In this document: piece after piece, positions 12,123 to 24,714 of the stretch
Numbering within the stretch: the first letter of the stretch is position 1
Layout: the number at the start of each line of letters is the position of its first letter
From: Anadara kagoshimensis
Lineage: Eukaryota; Mollusca; Bivalvia; Arcoida; Arcidae
Direction: 5' to 3'
Length of the DNA: 64,000 nt
NCBI GenBank assembly: GCA_021292105.1
Contig: CM037871.1
Location: forward strand, 52,180,700-52,244,699
Notes under the pieces: generated by a model
The model's input: only the letters and a program-made list of their open reading frames with translations
Told to the model about the DNA's origin: nothing
Database searches by the model: none
Translations under genes and position numbers: made by a program

Positions 12123-12255
12123 TAGTTTAAGAGATCATGCACTGAAATCCGAGTGAACTATGCCAAAAGGTCTGAAGGTTAATTCTTGTAGGGAAATGTC
12201 TGTAGTTATTAAAAAGCATTTTCTTAAGCGTGCTAAAATTTCTTAAAGTTGATAA
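12123..12255 (+). repeat. Diverged end of an element-B-type transposon
   Basis: TAGTTTAAGAGATCATG, then AAATCCGAGTGAAC, GCCAAAAGGTCTGAAGG and GGAAATGTCTGTAGTTA follow the order of the element B terminus (21223-21330) with about one difference in five or six bases. Only this end is seen; the opposite end may lie elsewhere or be lost. Confidence 0.65.
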
Positions 12256-14740
12256 TTACCACTTTTTAGCACAAAGGTTAACCGAAAATGAAATACGAAC
12301 ACCATTCTTCCATGGCCATACAAATAGGAAAAACAATGAAGATAAGAAAGTCATAACCCATACATAGGACTCTTATCTCTTTAATGATACCCTTTAACCT
12401 TTTCATTGTCACGGTATTCGAATAGCCATAATGACGTTTTGTTTGTGAGGTAGCCGATTTCTGAGCTGTTGAATTCAACGGCATCATTCAATGTAAGTTA
12501 TTGTCAGCTTTAATAAGGAACGATTCAACCCGGAACATCCAAAAGAACAGTATTTTTGTCATGTTTTCAAAATGTGTAGTAAACAGATTATTGAATTATT
12601 CGATTTTTTTCTCTGGTTAAAATAGATTCTAGGTGCATTGTGTCTTTTTTCTCCGTGTCAAAATAGTTACTCGACTCTGAAAACCCAATGACATGATTTA
12701 CACATACATTAAAGATATGTCACTCTAAATCCCATTTCGAAAACAATGACAAAGTAGTTCCCTGGTGAAAGTTCGCGTGTTTAACTTTATTCCTGTAGAA
12801 AACTTAAATGAGAGGAAAGTAATTGTTTTTTCCCTCAAAATAAATTTTGTCCAGATCATTTCTCTTATAGAGCTCATGTGATTTTTATGAAACTTCGGGA
12901 AATAGTCAACATGAAGTGATAATCCTGTTTAGTACATTTTTTCACAAAGTTATATCCTTTTGAATTTCAATGTTCACAATTTGCCAGTTTCAAAGTTTCC
13001 ATTTTTCTGTAGATTGTGATTTGGACATGGATTGGTATGTTTGTTTTCGCTAAGGTATCTTCAAAGTAATGTCAAGAAAATATCAACGTAACCCCCTCAT
13101 TATACTCGTTATTCTTCTTAAAATCAATTTGATATTGTTCGGGAAAATCTCGAGAACTTACCCATACACAAAGGATTATTCAGTTAAATTTTAATATTAA
13201 AACTGTCGTGGACAGGGCATATAATATCCACGTTCCTTACTTTTCACGTCACACACTACCCACACGTTCACGGAATGGACTGTCACGCGCCATACTGTCC
13301 ATGGCCCACGCTGTCAGAACAATATCGTTTCCAAGGTGCGTTACCAATAATTATTGTTTGCTGAAAATAAAATAAAACACTCTCTAGTTATATATTTATA
13401 AAATATTCATCTAATAAAATCAGGTTAACACACAAAGGTATTTTTAAAGCACGATCAAATTGTAATATAATTTCGCTCTTATGATGGACATTAAAATGGA
13501 TGTCAGTCAAAATGGAAGTAATAAATTTGTGACCTAATTTTAAAACGATTGACATTTTACAAACGACTTCGTGTCATTTACCGGTGGGAGAGATCAATTA
13601 ATATAGAAAGCAACTCTACTTCCTCATTTCATCGCCTACCATATAATCAATTTTAAGACATTACAAATGCACTAAAATCAACTGATTTATATTAATTCTT
13701 AATTTTTCAATACACTCTTTAATATTAAAATCGATATACATGTAATATGACTTTAATGGTGACTTTTTGCATGTTTTCTGTAGCAAACTTGTGAAAAAAA
13801 CTTAATGAGCAAATATTATAAAACAATTTTATAACAAACACCACTAATGGTTAAAGGAACGTATACAAACCTCAATCTTAGTTTTCCCCTACCATGTTCA
13901 CGTACTGATTACTCTGGAGGGTTTCAATGACGATCCTCACTAAAGTCTGCCCTGATTACGACCGGTATCTCTTCTGAATATCAGTCAGACTTTTTCAAAC
14001 AATGTAACTTGCTAGCTTTCTTCAAACAAATCATTCTCTGTTGTATAACATTCAACTTTTATGTTTTAATTATAATATAGGATTCACATTATCATGAATG
14101 TATCACATGGTTATAAAAAGTGGGATGGTCGAAAGTCATCAAATACTACTAAAAAGCTCTCACTAAGTCGTTTTGGAGCTACATAACATTCCCTTTTTCT
14201 ATTGTTACAAAATCATTATAAATTTGGTAATGTAGTTGCAACTGACACTTATTCGACATCGACAAAGTTTAACATTTCACCAACTATCTTAAGTATAATA
14301 TCGTGAGTTTATTTGGCTGAGCTATTTTTGCGATAGAATAGTTAAACGCCAGAGCCACACACCTAAAATATCCTTTATCAATCATTAAAGTGATTTATTT
14401 TCCGTTTGATTACAGGATTAAAGAACTATCATATATAACTTTCTTATACAGACAGAAAGCTCACGAATTCAATTAAGCCATGTTGCATTTGCATATCGTG
14501 ATAAAAAGTTCTACAAAAAACTACACTTGTATGGCAAATTCAAATTTCTTTATTTCTCTCAATTGCATATTTACAATATAGAGAACATATAAATATTACA
14601 AATACATTTACAATATATTGCATGTATGATCATGAGCTGACAAAATATATAATATAATTAACCTGGAGGACTGAAAAGTAAATCATTTTTTCAAATCGAT
14701 TTGAAAAGACAGTACAAAGTTTATGATAACGAACTAGAGA
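12256..14740. other. Non-coding stretch
   Basis: No exon or RNA gene recognised. It contains one interrupted tail of the reverse-transcriptase family at 12765-13050 and otherwise unassigned AT-rich sequence. Confidence 0.5.
12765..13050 (+). repeat. Reverse-transcriptase element tail (RT tail), interrupted
   Basis: The first half (TTCCCTGGTGAAAGTTCGCG at about 12760) and last half (GATTTGGACATGGATTGG at about 13018, then TATGTTTGTTTT) of the tail are separated by about 190 bp of unrelated DNA. Confidence 0.6.
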
Positions 14741-14759
14741 TTCTCAGATCGAAAGTGCA

Positions 14760-15320
14760 TCTTGACCACTACGGCAACTCAGTAGTTGAATTAGCTTCGC
14801 ATGAGGGGGTCGTGGGTTCGAACACCTGCAGGGTCAGATCAAGACTTGAAAATTGGTATTGGCAGTTCTTTTGCTAAGCACGGAGAGTCAAAGAGTTCTT
14901 CAGAAAAGACATTTAAAACCGATGCCCCGTGTCACGGAAGGCGCAGCACGTTACACTAGAAGGGGGTTTTACCGAATTGCGAAATTCCGGAATAGATAGA
15001 CACTTCCCGTAATCTTTGCAAAAATCCGGAATGTTTAGATCAAATCCGGAATTTTTATACCAAATCCGAAATAATCAGACAAAATCCGGAATAATTAGAA
15101 TATTTTTACGGTAAATTTTACGGATTCTAAAAATTCCGATAAGTGTCTGATTATTCCGGTAACTTGTCTGATTTTTCCGGTAAAATACTGATTATTACGG
15201 TAAAAATCTAATTATTCCGGCAAATTTCCAATTATTCCGGTAAAACCCCATTCTAGTGTTAAAGAACCCTCCCTGTACATTGCCCTGAGCACACTACAAA
15301 CGTAAAAAAATTCTGCCACT
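14760..15320 (+). mobile_element. tRNA-derived SINE, split by a CACTA-type insertion
   Basis: The head contains a weak A box (GGCAACTCAGTAGTTGA) and a good B box (GTGGGTTCGAACACC) about 50 bp later. The body reads GCCCCGTGTCACGGAAGGCG up to the insertion at 14954 and resumes at 15259 with TTAAAGAACCCTCCCTGTAC. Taking out the insertion and one TTA gives a continuous SINE body. Confidence 0.7.
14954..15258. mobile_element. CACTA (EnSpm-like) miniature element, 305 bp
   Basis: The ends are CACTAGAAGGGGGTTTTACC and the inverted GGTAAAACCCCATTCTAGTG, flanked by TTA on both sides (14951-14953 and 15259-15261). CACTA termini with 3-bp duplications define this superfamily. The inner part is a palindrome-like array: ATCCGGAATNNTTAGA units on the left and TNTNATTATTCCGGTAA units on the right, as expected for subterminal transposase-binding repeats. 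No coding capacity; the mobilising element is not in the window. Confidence 0.8.
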
Positions 15321-15595
15321 TCACATATAGCTAATTAATATTTTCGATTTAAGTGAAATATTCTTCACTGGGACATCAAACCCCATTTCATCAATCAAAT
15401 AAAAGTGTATCTAGGCTTCATGTAAAACTTTACACAAATATCCAACACAGAAGGAAGTGTCTCTGTAGCAAGGGAAATAACTTTGTTCAACAGCAAATAA
15501 TAACCGATAAATCAAGGTTATCGTACACAATATGACTAGTCTTTCTTCGTCAAATCTGTAATAAACATGACAATAATTTTACATTTATCATCTCC

Positions 15596-15715
<120 letters not shown>

Positions 15716-16394
15716 TTTTTTTATCATTTTATACATCTTGAAAATATTGGATTAGTTTTGCTGCAGAATTTCGGGAAGTCTCATACAGTTTGATGATTTC
15801 ATGAGTTTTTGCTCTTTTTTAGAATATTTGCATGCGTTCCAGAAAAGTGTTTTAAATTCAATTGTCCTTTGGCAAAAATAAACAAAAATAAGCATATAGG
15901 GTGTAAGTATTGTTTATCTTCGAATCCACTGGTCGGTTCTGGATGTAGATAAAAAGATAGATAGGCCCCTGAGTGGCAGAACATTGAACCCCGACACATG
16001 CTTTTACTCGTTTATTTTATAAAATGTCAAAACAAATCAACTTCCTATGAGAAGTTTTTTCAATAAACATATTTTGTAGTTTTTATGGGATTTAATGTCA
16101 ACAAAAACGAAGATATTTTTACACACTCGGTTATAATAAATTATGTTTTTATTGTGATATTTATATGTATGACATATCATGACATGTCTTTTTATGGGAA
16201 TGTGGATAAAAACATACAAATAAAATGCGTTTTTATTAGAATAAGTAATTATATATAACAAACATCAAATTATCTTCCATGGGGGTGGGGATCAGTTGGG
16301 GATGGTTTATGGAACTCTATTGAAAAACGAAAACCAAAGCATAATTTGTTTTTGGTTTGATTAAACTAAGGAGTTGAGTAGTGGTCTTTAACGT

Positions 16395-16465
16395 TTAACG
16401 TGGGGTTCGAACCCACGGCCTCCCACTTACGAAGAGAACACTACCAACTGAGCTATTGCAGTGGC
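16395..16465 (-). pseudogene. tRNA-like sequence (tRNA pseudogene or SINE head)
   Basis: On the minus strand, GCCACTGCAATAGCTCAGTT starts a tRNA-like shape with a perfect A box (TAGCTCAGTTGG) and B box (GGTTCGAACCC) and a paired T arm (CGTGGG/CCCACG). The anticodon loop would be TTCGTAA. The 3' strand of the acceptor stem is not complementary to GCCACTG, so this is not a working tRNA gene. Confidence 0.6.
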
Positions 16466-17139
16466 TAGATAATTAAACTAAGGACATACTAGTATATTAT
16501 GGATGTAAATTTAAAAAAAAATCGTAATTCGGGGAAACCGACACTCACATTCACAATCCATTGTAAAAAAACCAAAATTTGACATTTAGTGTACGTTTTA
16601 ATTGTCACGATATAGATTAATAGTGTGTATGTAAACATTTTAAAATTCATTCACACCATGAAATAGTGATATAGGAAATTAAAATGGTCTGATAATCAAA
16701 GACAGTAATTGTTACATAACAATAACGCAAAATGAAGTCAAGAAACAACATACGTGTACTTTGAATTACAGTTGACGTATAGTTTAGATGTCGATCTTTA
16801 CAGTCCAAGTGAAATCAGCAATACATTTTGACATTTGTGTCATGTTCCATGTTTTGATTTTTTATAAAAAAAGTACTAAAAAATTAGGACACGGCAACTA
16901 CTTGCTAGGTGCTAATTCATGAATGCATTATTCGTTGCCATGTGGAATTTTTTCAATACTTAATAAAAAAAAATATAATAAAAATGAAAAAAATCAACGC
17001 ATAGTAGTAGTAACTAGATATTTCTAGAATTTTAGATTGCTTCATTATTTTTCATCAATGGATGGTAATACGACATCAAAATCAGTGGCAAATATATAGG
17101 AATCAGGCAAGTCAACTGCCTCTTCCATTAAATAGTATA

Positions 17140-17260
17140 CAAATAACTAACCCATGTCCAAATTACAATCCCAAAGAAAAGTAAAAACTTCGAAAACTGG
17201 CAAATAAGGTTAAAAACGCTAACTTCCACCAGAGAAGTAAATCTAACTGACGCCTATTTA
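17140..17260 (-). repeat. RT tail fragment
   Basis: Minus-sense copy of the tail: CCCATGTCCAAATTACAATC through to ACTTCCACCAGAGAAGTAAA. Confidence 0.65.
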
Positions 17261-17431
17261 TTGCCCTTGTTAGGAATTTTTGATTTGCCCCAATCCGTTT
17301 AATAAATATAATATGTCTTTGAAAGGTTCTTTTTTTCTTAATCCATCACTAAATAAATACATAGATATCGAATAAGAACCATACAACCGGAAAGCGTTTG
17401 TCATTTTTCCACTATATTATAAACTTAGAAT

Positions 17432-17435
<4 letters not shown>

Positions 17436-17486
<51 letters not shown>
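17436..17486. repeat. (TA)n microsatellite
   Basis: About 50 bp of alternating TA. Confidence 0.97.
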
Positions 17487-17491
<5 letters not shown>

Positions 17492-17591
17492 ATGAGTAGC
17501 AAATTTTGCTTATTTGACAGTTTTTATCAATCGTAAAAACAGAAACATTATGCAATTATGATCACCAGATCGTGTTGTTGTTCATAAGGAT

Positions 17592-17645
17592 CTGTCATAT
17601 ACCATTTTTGAATGTATTTAATTAAATTCCAAATGGTATATGACA
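17592..17645. repeat. Short hairpin repeat
   Basis: TGTCATATACCATTT is followed 20 bp later by AAATGGTATATGACA, giving a 15-bp perfect stem. Possibly a tiny MITE. Confidence 0.6.
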
Positions 17646-18419
17646 AACCTACATATTATTAAAACCTGATGAGGATTGTCGGAGATAACGTCTATACATG
17701 TCGCCTGTTTAATTTGCCAATATGCAAAACGCTGAGTCGCTTTTTATATTACGAAGGTTCCGGTTGTGTTTTATACCGCGACGGTTCGGATTATCTAATA
17801 ATCACGACGCTACATTTCCGGTTATTTTGTTTCCTCAAAATTATGTTGAGTATCCACGATACACAAACCACAAGACAGTGGTAAAATCTAGAAAAATCCA
17901 AAAGAATATAGAATTGTTCAAAATTTGTTGAAAAATGACTTAAATTAATGTTTCTACGACAGATCTGTCAATTTCATGATGATAGTTTTATTGTATTTTG
18001 ACATTTCATATCTCCCTTAAATACAAAATTTATCACCAAAGTCATAAAATATTTTACCTTTATTTCAATCAATGTCAGTTTATAATTAAGAAATTGTATT
18101 ACGTATCGATATTTCTTAAAACCAGTCACATAATCAGAATAGCAAAAATACGGTAAACGTCTGTTTTTGTGGACTCTTAAAAACCAATGTTCATTAGTGA
18201 AAGGTAAGATATTTTATGTTTTCGCAAAAAATAACAAAAAATAATATTTTGTATAATTTTTTATTTATCTTCAAATGATAAATTGTTAAAACAAGTAAAC
18301 AGAAACTTAAATACCAAAACCAAAAGACTTCATTCATTCAAATAAATAGAATGTTAAATATTATAAGGTGGATGTAAAAATATGTTTATATCTAATGGTC
18401 AATTAAGATTTTTTAAAAT

Positions 18420-18545
18420 TATATATATCTGCAATTGAGGCGGTCAGTTCTGTGACCAGAGAAAACCACCGACCTTCGACAAGAGGATAGGCAAACTTTC
18501 TAACCGTGACTAGGACTTGCAATGGTGTGAAATAGTAATCTAGGA
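18420..18545 (-). repeat. SINE body fragment
   Basis: GTCAGTTCTGTGACCAGAG, AAAACCACCGACCTTCGACA and CTAGGACTTGCAATGG follow the block order of the SINE at 9370-9565, without its tRNA-like head. Confidence 0.45.
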
Positions 18546-18627
18546 AGTGAGAGATTATGTGATCCGTAAGCAAAATTGTTAATTTTAGAATTTTTATAAA
18601 ACAAATCATTCAAAACTAAAAAAGAAT

Positions 18628-18655
18628 AAATAAATAAATAAATAAATAAATAAAT
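18628..18655 (+). repeat. (AAAT)n microsatellite
   Basis: About seven tandem AAAT units. Confidence 0.9.
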
Positions 18656-19254
18656 TGACCAGGTAAATGACAATTGTTAAAGTACCAAAACCTCAAAGCA
18701 GTATAAAGTACCACAGCTATAGCAAAATAAAGGTATTTTCACATGAGCTATATTCTCTCCCAAGTCATTTAATTTCTTATTTTGTTTAAGCGATACCATT
18801 TAAAAAAGAAACGAATTTTAAAACAAACTTTGATACTGGGGGCATCCATATTTTTTAAAATAAGGGATATTGAAATCTGTTCTACTAACATTACACTGAG
18901 AACGGTTTTGTGTCCTATATAACTCATTGGTTTTGAACGAGTCCTAATACTGTGCTTGATGGATTCGGATATTTTTTATTTATTGATTCATACGCGCAGA
19001 TAGTTTTTTCTTATTCAGTTAATTCAATGAACAAAATAAATAAACAACAACCCGGAAATGTATCAAAATTAATTAAAATCAAAATTATACTTAAACACAT
19101 TGAGCCCATGGTATGCCTCCTATGTTTTATCGAACATAGTAAGTTTATAGAGTTTTCACATTTTTTCATAAGTTATGTATCATACATGTAAATACATTTT
19201 GGATTTTATAAAATCCCCATAAGCATTCATGATCAGGTTTTGAATCTAATAATG

Positions 19255-19520
19255 AACTAGAACTGTCTCTTGAGAGCCAAATCCCCCCCCCCCCACCTCA
19301 ACATTTAAAGTTTTCCTGCGACCTTGGAGTTTCCGATATGACCTTGGTTCAACGTCATGACACATCTTTGGACCATAAAGATTTTTCATGTGAAGTTTCA
19401 TGAGAGTCCTCCAAAGCATTGATGAGATCTGGCCCGGACACGATTTTACACGACAGACGGACAGACAGACATGGTGATTCCTATATACCCCCTCAAACTA
19501 GTTTGCGGAGGGTATAAAAC
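19255..19520 (+). repeat. Dispersed repeat with GACAGACAGAC box, copy 2
   Basis: AACTGTCTCTTGAGAGCC at the start; ACGGACAGACAGACATGGTG, ATTCCTATATACCCCC and CTAGTTTGCGGAGGGTATA at the end. Same block order as 1485-1765. A poly-C run lies near the start. Confidence 0.7.
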
Positions 19521-20232
19521 GAGATAATCGACCATTACAATAGGTAAGTGTAGAGGACAAGTCAAGTCCAAAAGAAACCGAAACCGTCTTTTAATAATAT
19601 GTTGTTCCCGTTGACATACAAAGTTATTTAACCATTTCAGAAACATTGCATAGCATCTTTGTTCTCATGGCTTCAATAACAGTGGTGTTTCCTTCGAATA
19701 ATAATGACCTGAACGTAGTTTTCATTATCATGACGAATAAGTTTAAGCATTGAGAAAAATTATTTCCAAAAAATTAGACTAGTCCTAAACTGAAAAGCAT
19801 GTCCTAACCTATGAAATGTACTTACGAATGTTGGTTTCCTAAACTATAGTACTGACAATTGTATCATAGATCATAACCCCTTTTTTCAATGGCATAATCT
19901 GCTTACAGCCCTGAACCATTCAGCATATCTTGGGACATCTCTAAATACATTGATACTGGGGGACTGTGCTAACTGTATCTGAATCTGTCTTTGATATAAC
20001 AACTTAAATCCAGGAAAAACCTTTAGAAATTTAACAGTAATAGTTACAAGCAGGTTGATTGTGCATATTAAATGGGATTTTATGATCTCATTGTCATATG
20101 CTATTTTGGATTTTTTTAATAAAATAATGCTTTGGCAATATCATTTCTTAAATTAATTTTATGATTAAATTAAAAACGGTGCAAGACATCATTGATAAAG
20201 TTAAGTGCAAATGTTATAAAACACCAGTTAAA

Positions 20233-20296
20233 TGAGAGAGAGAGAGAGAGAGAGAGATGGCACAACATGCCCCGTGGGGAGTTATGAAGAAGTCAC

Positions 20297-20362
<66 letters not shown>

Positions 20363-20399
20363 TATGCCTAATGCCACAACATGCCCCGTGGGGAGTTAT

Positions 20400-20452
<53 letters not shown>

Positions 20453-20505
20453 TAATGCCACAAAATGTCCCGTGGGTAGTTATAAAGATTTCTAATCCAT
20501 ATGTC

Positions 20506-20578
<73 letters not shown>
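20233..20578. repeat. Compound (GA)n / palindrome tandem repeat
   Basis: Four (GA)n runs alternate with three copies of a non-repetitive spacer whose core is AACATGCCCCGTGGGGAGTT, ending in TATGAAG or TATAAAG. Two spacers start GCCTAATGCCACAA. The core holds CCCCGTGGGG, a near-palindrome. The whole block has expanded as a unit rather than as a simple microsatellite. Confidence 0.85.
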
Positions 20579-20579
<1 letters not shown>

Positions 20580-20667
20580 AAAATTCGAAATAAACAATCA
20601 ATATTCCATTCACGGCGTATCAATTTCATGTTATCATGTCATGTTAATATAGTGACAATTTGAATAT

Positions 20668-20868
20668 GTATAGACCTGTCGAAAGTTTAACAATAAGCTA
20701 ACGAAATGGAAGCCAAGTAGCTGATATAGTGATAGCTAGTGATAGAAAAACTGCCAAGAAATAGATAGAAAATGCTGAAAATCTGCCGAGATTTTGCTTA
20801 CAGATGCGATTCCGATTCTGCACCAATTCGTTAGCTTAAGTGTTAAATTTTCGACAGGTCTGTAACGT
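20668..20868. mobile_element. MITE with GACCTGTCGA ends, copy 1
   Basis: AGACCTGTCGAAAGTTTAAC at the left and GTTAAATTTTCGACAGGTCT at the right form terminal inverted repeats about 200 bp apart. Copies are at 27040-27255 and 52711-52905. The best combined ends are CAGTACAGACCTGTCGA next to TA, which suggests a Tc1/mariner-type MITE. It ends about 60 bp upstream of the signal-peptide exon of secreted gene 1. Confidence 0.7.
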
Positions 20869-20929
20869 ATATTGTTATCGGAAACCTTGTCAAATGTTTT
20901 ACATAAATCTGTTTATTATATTTCAGGAA

Positions 20930-20981
20930 ATGTTTCGACTGATTTTTGCTGTAATCACCACGCTGTCTATAATTTATATAG
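20930..20981 (+). CDS. Secreted gene 1, exon coding the signal peptide
   Basis: ATG at 20930 follows an acceptor (ATATTTCAG ending at 20926), so a 5' untranslated exon lies upstream. The exon codes MFRLIFAVITTLSIIYI and ends after the first base of a codon at the donor G|GTAAGC. Joined to 28999 it reads ...IYIVKAQSNATAS, a classical signal peptide with a likely cleavage after VKA. The next exon is 8 kb away across an intron with a 5 kb transposon. I chose this exon because it supplies start, signal peptide and matching phase for the long frame downstream, and because genes 2 and 3 have the same design. Confidence 0.8.
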
Positions 20982-21089
20982 GTAAGCATTTAGAACGCTA
21001 TAATTTGAACACGCCCAACGATAGTCGAAGTAAACAAATTTGTAAAGAATATAAAAATGCAAGCTGTCTTAAACATATAAGCCCAATAA

Positions 21090-21222
21090 ATATGTTTTGC
21101 AAAAGTCGAAGTCACCAAATCAGAAACAAACATACCAAATACATGGCCAAATTACAATTCAAAAGCAAAGTAAAAAAATTGATGAACTTTAACCAGGGAA
21201 GTAAGACCGGATGCTTTGGAAG
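21090..21222 (-). repeat. RT tail, first part (split by element B)
   Basis: AACAAACATACCAAATACATG to TAACCAGGGAAGTAAGACCGG, then ATGCTTTGGAAG where element B begins. It continues at 26222. Confidence 0.7.
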
Positions 21223-22560
21223 TAGTCCAAGAGATAATGGCTAAAATCCGGGTGAACGAGGCCAAAAGGTTTGAGGGTTGATTCTTGTTGGAAAATGTCC
21301 CTAGTTACTGAAAACCAATTTCTTACGCGTCAAATCGTTTCCGATTTTTTAATCAGAAACAGTTTTTGAAGAAAAGCCTCTGCAAATTCTAAATTTTGGT
21401 AAAAAATAAAAATTCCAGATTTTGAAGCATTTTGTGGCAAAAACAACACAAAAATTTTCATTCTATCTTTCATTGTGGACACATGATAGATTAAAATGCA
21501 AAACTTCATGACAGTTTTCCGATTTTGTGTCAAAATTTTAAAATAAGCGATAAAATCGATGCTGTAAACTGCGTTTTTACCATATCTACCGTCTTTCGAT
21601 TCTTGTAAATCTGTTGTTTATGCATTAAATATGACAAACTATATATTTTTATAAAGCCTTGGTAGTCCTTTAGATAAAAATGTTACAAAACTTCGGAAAT
21701 ATGGAACCTTAATACCGTAGCAAATTATTATATTTCCCCTACCCCAAAAATACAAACATGTCAAAAATTCATTATTTTGGCCCATGCTTGCCGATAAGTG
21801 TTTAAAACAAAACGTTATTGTTTGTTACATCTCCCGTCTGTTCCCAACTTATTTATAAAACAATAATATGTAGAGTGTTTGGTGATTTTATATGAAAATT
21901 TGCACTTTTCATATAACAATAGTTTGGAAATGGGTTTTCATTAAATCTTTTGTACTCTGCTTCTTGTAATTTTGTTATATCGGCATTGAATCTTGAGATT
22001 TATAGGTTTCTGTATTGCCATGGCACATTTGAGTCTGTCTGACAACATAAAAAACTATCGGAAATACCGAAGTTTATAGTGGAAACGGATAAATTTATTT
22101 CCCCTACCCCAAAATTGAAAAACGTGAAAATCGATTTTTATGCAATATATGCCAATTTGTGTTTCTAAAGAAGATTTCGAGCAAAAGTACCCGCAACAAT
22201 GATAAAACAAGCTTCGAGGATTTTAAATATTTGTGAAATGCTTTAGCTTAAGGACAGATAGGACTAACTAATATAATAAAATTGCTTATTTTATTCATTT
22301 ATACGTAAAATGCTATAAGAAAAAAGGAGCCTCGCCTCTTGTATTTTTGTTATTTAGGCATTGAATCTCGACTGTTTTCTATTGACGTAATTTCTTGTCA
22401 TATAAGAGTCTTATAACACCAAAAACTGTCGGAAATAGCAAAGCTTGTAGAAGAGGCGAATAAATTTATTTCCCCTACCCCAAAATTGCAAAAAATGTGA
22501 AAACTCTGTTTTAGCCAATATGTAACAATTAGTATTTCTAATGAAAGTTTCAAGCAAATG
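21223..22560 (+). repeat. Left arm of element B
   Basis: Built of diverged subrepeats of about 365-371 bp that each run through 'TCTTGTAATTTTGTTATAT', a CGGAAAT block and a CCCCTACCCC box. It pairs with 24920-26218. A further unpaired subrepeat continues to about 22900. Confidence 0.8.
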
Positions 22561-23629
22561 TTCCTGTAACAATGGAAAGGAAGCTTGAAGGATACAAAAT
22601 AATTTACACAATGCATCATTTTAATGGCAGATTGGTCTAATTATTCATAGAAAAATGACTACTTATTTCATTTTCAATTCAATTTGCTATGGCAAAAAAA
22701 AAAAAAAAAAGAATCTTCGCTGTTTGTATTTTTGTTACATAGGGATTGACTTTCAAATATCAGATATTGATTCAATGCGGTAACACTTAAATCACTAAAA
22801 CATGAAAATATGTCGGAAATGTCAATTTTGGTAGCTATCATGAATCAATTGATTCCCCCTTCTCCAAAATGTGAAAACATAGAAACCCTCTCCAGGCTAA
22901 GAAGTCATGGCTTACCTTTTTGCATTAGAAGAAGAAAATATAAAAAATTGGCCATATGAATTCACAAAAGGGTATATCTAGGCATGTATGCAAATAATAG
23001 TACAAATGTAAGTAAACGGGTTTGTTTTCAGATTGGTAAACAAGCAATGCTTGAACCATGCGTTTAAATTCTACTCTGTATTCATAGAATGAAAAGAACA
23101 GTAGCATTTCGGTAAATTACTATACTTGAAAAGTTACAATATGAATGCCGCATTTAAGTTAAGAAACATACTAGATCACAACTTCAAATATTGGGTACAG
23201 GGTCAAGTATGTAAAATGAGGGTGAAAGACACTGACACTTAATTTTATGTTGAACCACATTTGAATAAAACACATTGTAATCATTAAAACAATGACTGGA
23301 CCCTCTGCCAAAAGACTAAAAGTCAACTAATAGAAATCCAAAATATTTGCAAATAAGACCATGCGCAAAAATAATTGTGTAAGTGTTATGCATTCTAAAC
23401 ATTTAACATAATCAAGACTTTGTCATTTGCAAGGCATTGTCAGTCAGTCTTTGGACAAATCCCAAAATCATCTTCAAAATCACAAACAATTTACTTGGAC
23501 TGTTAATTCAAAGTAATTGAAACATAAATCCAACAATCTGTAACAATAAATTGGTTTGAGATCTGTTTTTTTTCTTCAATTTCCTTCCAAACGTTCTGAG
23601 TTGAAATGACTTTTCTTGTTATTTCTTTC

Positions 23630-23730
23630 ACTCTCAACTTTGATTTCACATGTGGTGGCAGGAGGCGATTACCCTTCTCGAGCACCCGGATTTTTCCCCT
23701 AGCCAAATGTTTACGTGTTTAACTTTGCCA
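23630..23730 (+). repeat. RT tail fragment in the core of element B
   Basis: GGAGGCGATTACCCTTCTCG, GAGCACCCGGATTTTTCCCC and TTTACGTGTTTAACTTTGCC keep the block order of the tail. Confidence 0.65.
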
Positions 23731-24714
23731 GTTTTTTAACTTTGTTTTTTGTTATTGTGATATTATGTTTGTGTTTATGTTTGATGATTTACACAGCGCA
23801 TTTAATCAATTCTCTATTGCCTCAATTCAAAAATGTTTTTTATATAAAATTGATCTCTTTCCATTTGTCAGTTTAACACTTTACTCGTATCATCATACCT
23901 TTGTTCCATCAATTTTTGCAACTCCGGTAATGTTAGCAATTCACTTTTTCAATCCGACCTTTGCTGTCCATATCTAGCTTTTTTTTAGCTAAAGCATAAG
24001 TATCTACGGGGTTTATATTCTTTGTTAAAACATCTCAATCTAAAAGCATTTCTTATATCTGTGATTCTTCTTTTTTCTGGTTTTCTATGACCTCGACTAT
24101 ATTATGTAGTAGTGTTTACCTATTATTCGTGATTATATGACAAAATAAGTTTACTAATAGCATATAAACCGTATTTGTTATTACTAAAACTTGTATTCTT
24201 AAAAGAACGTGGCACTGGGCACCTGGTAACAGGCTTAAGGTTGAAAGGTGTCCAATACCACTTTCTTTTATCATTATAATATGTCCAGGCAATTTGTGAT
24301 GTGATAGCAATCAATAATTCCTTTAAAAGTTATTGGACATAGAAATTTTGTCACTTTAAAATTGAAAAATTTACGGAGTGTGCAGTCTTTTTAAAATAAG
24401 ATTTAATGGAGACTGACATTGTACATTAGGCCACTTCCAAATGAAATGATTCCACAAGAATAAATGCAAAGTTTTGTAAAATGTGGCTACAATCTTTGAT
24501 AGACGGGTTTTAGTAATAATGGATATGGTTTAGAAAGCTTATGGATCTGATTGAACTTTATCGAATGGAGATGTCTTATAAAATCCAATAGCTTCATATA
24601 AAACCATAACCAGAAATGCCTTACACTAAGTTTTACCATATTTTAACATTATGTTTCACCAGAGATGACCTTATTTGCAATTATTATTTTATAGTATCAG
24701 GTTGTGTATTCTTA

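Noticed and set aside
16395-16465. A working tRNA gene
   Set aside because: Both promoter boxes are good, but the acceptor stem does not pair, so it is listed as a tRNA-like pseudogene or SINE head.
17662-17700. CTGATGAGGATTG, a hammerhead-like start on the plus strand
   Set aside because: There is no GAAA block, no paired helix II and no paired helix I around the later GTC.
20233-20578. CRISPR-like repeat-spacer array
   Set aside because: The alternation is GA microsatellite with a repeated spacer; the spacers are similar to each other and the genome is eukaryotic.
20214-20597. Frames coding RERERE or SLSLSL repeats
   Set aside because: Translation of the GA/TC repeat; no start context or splice sites tie it to a gene.
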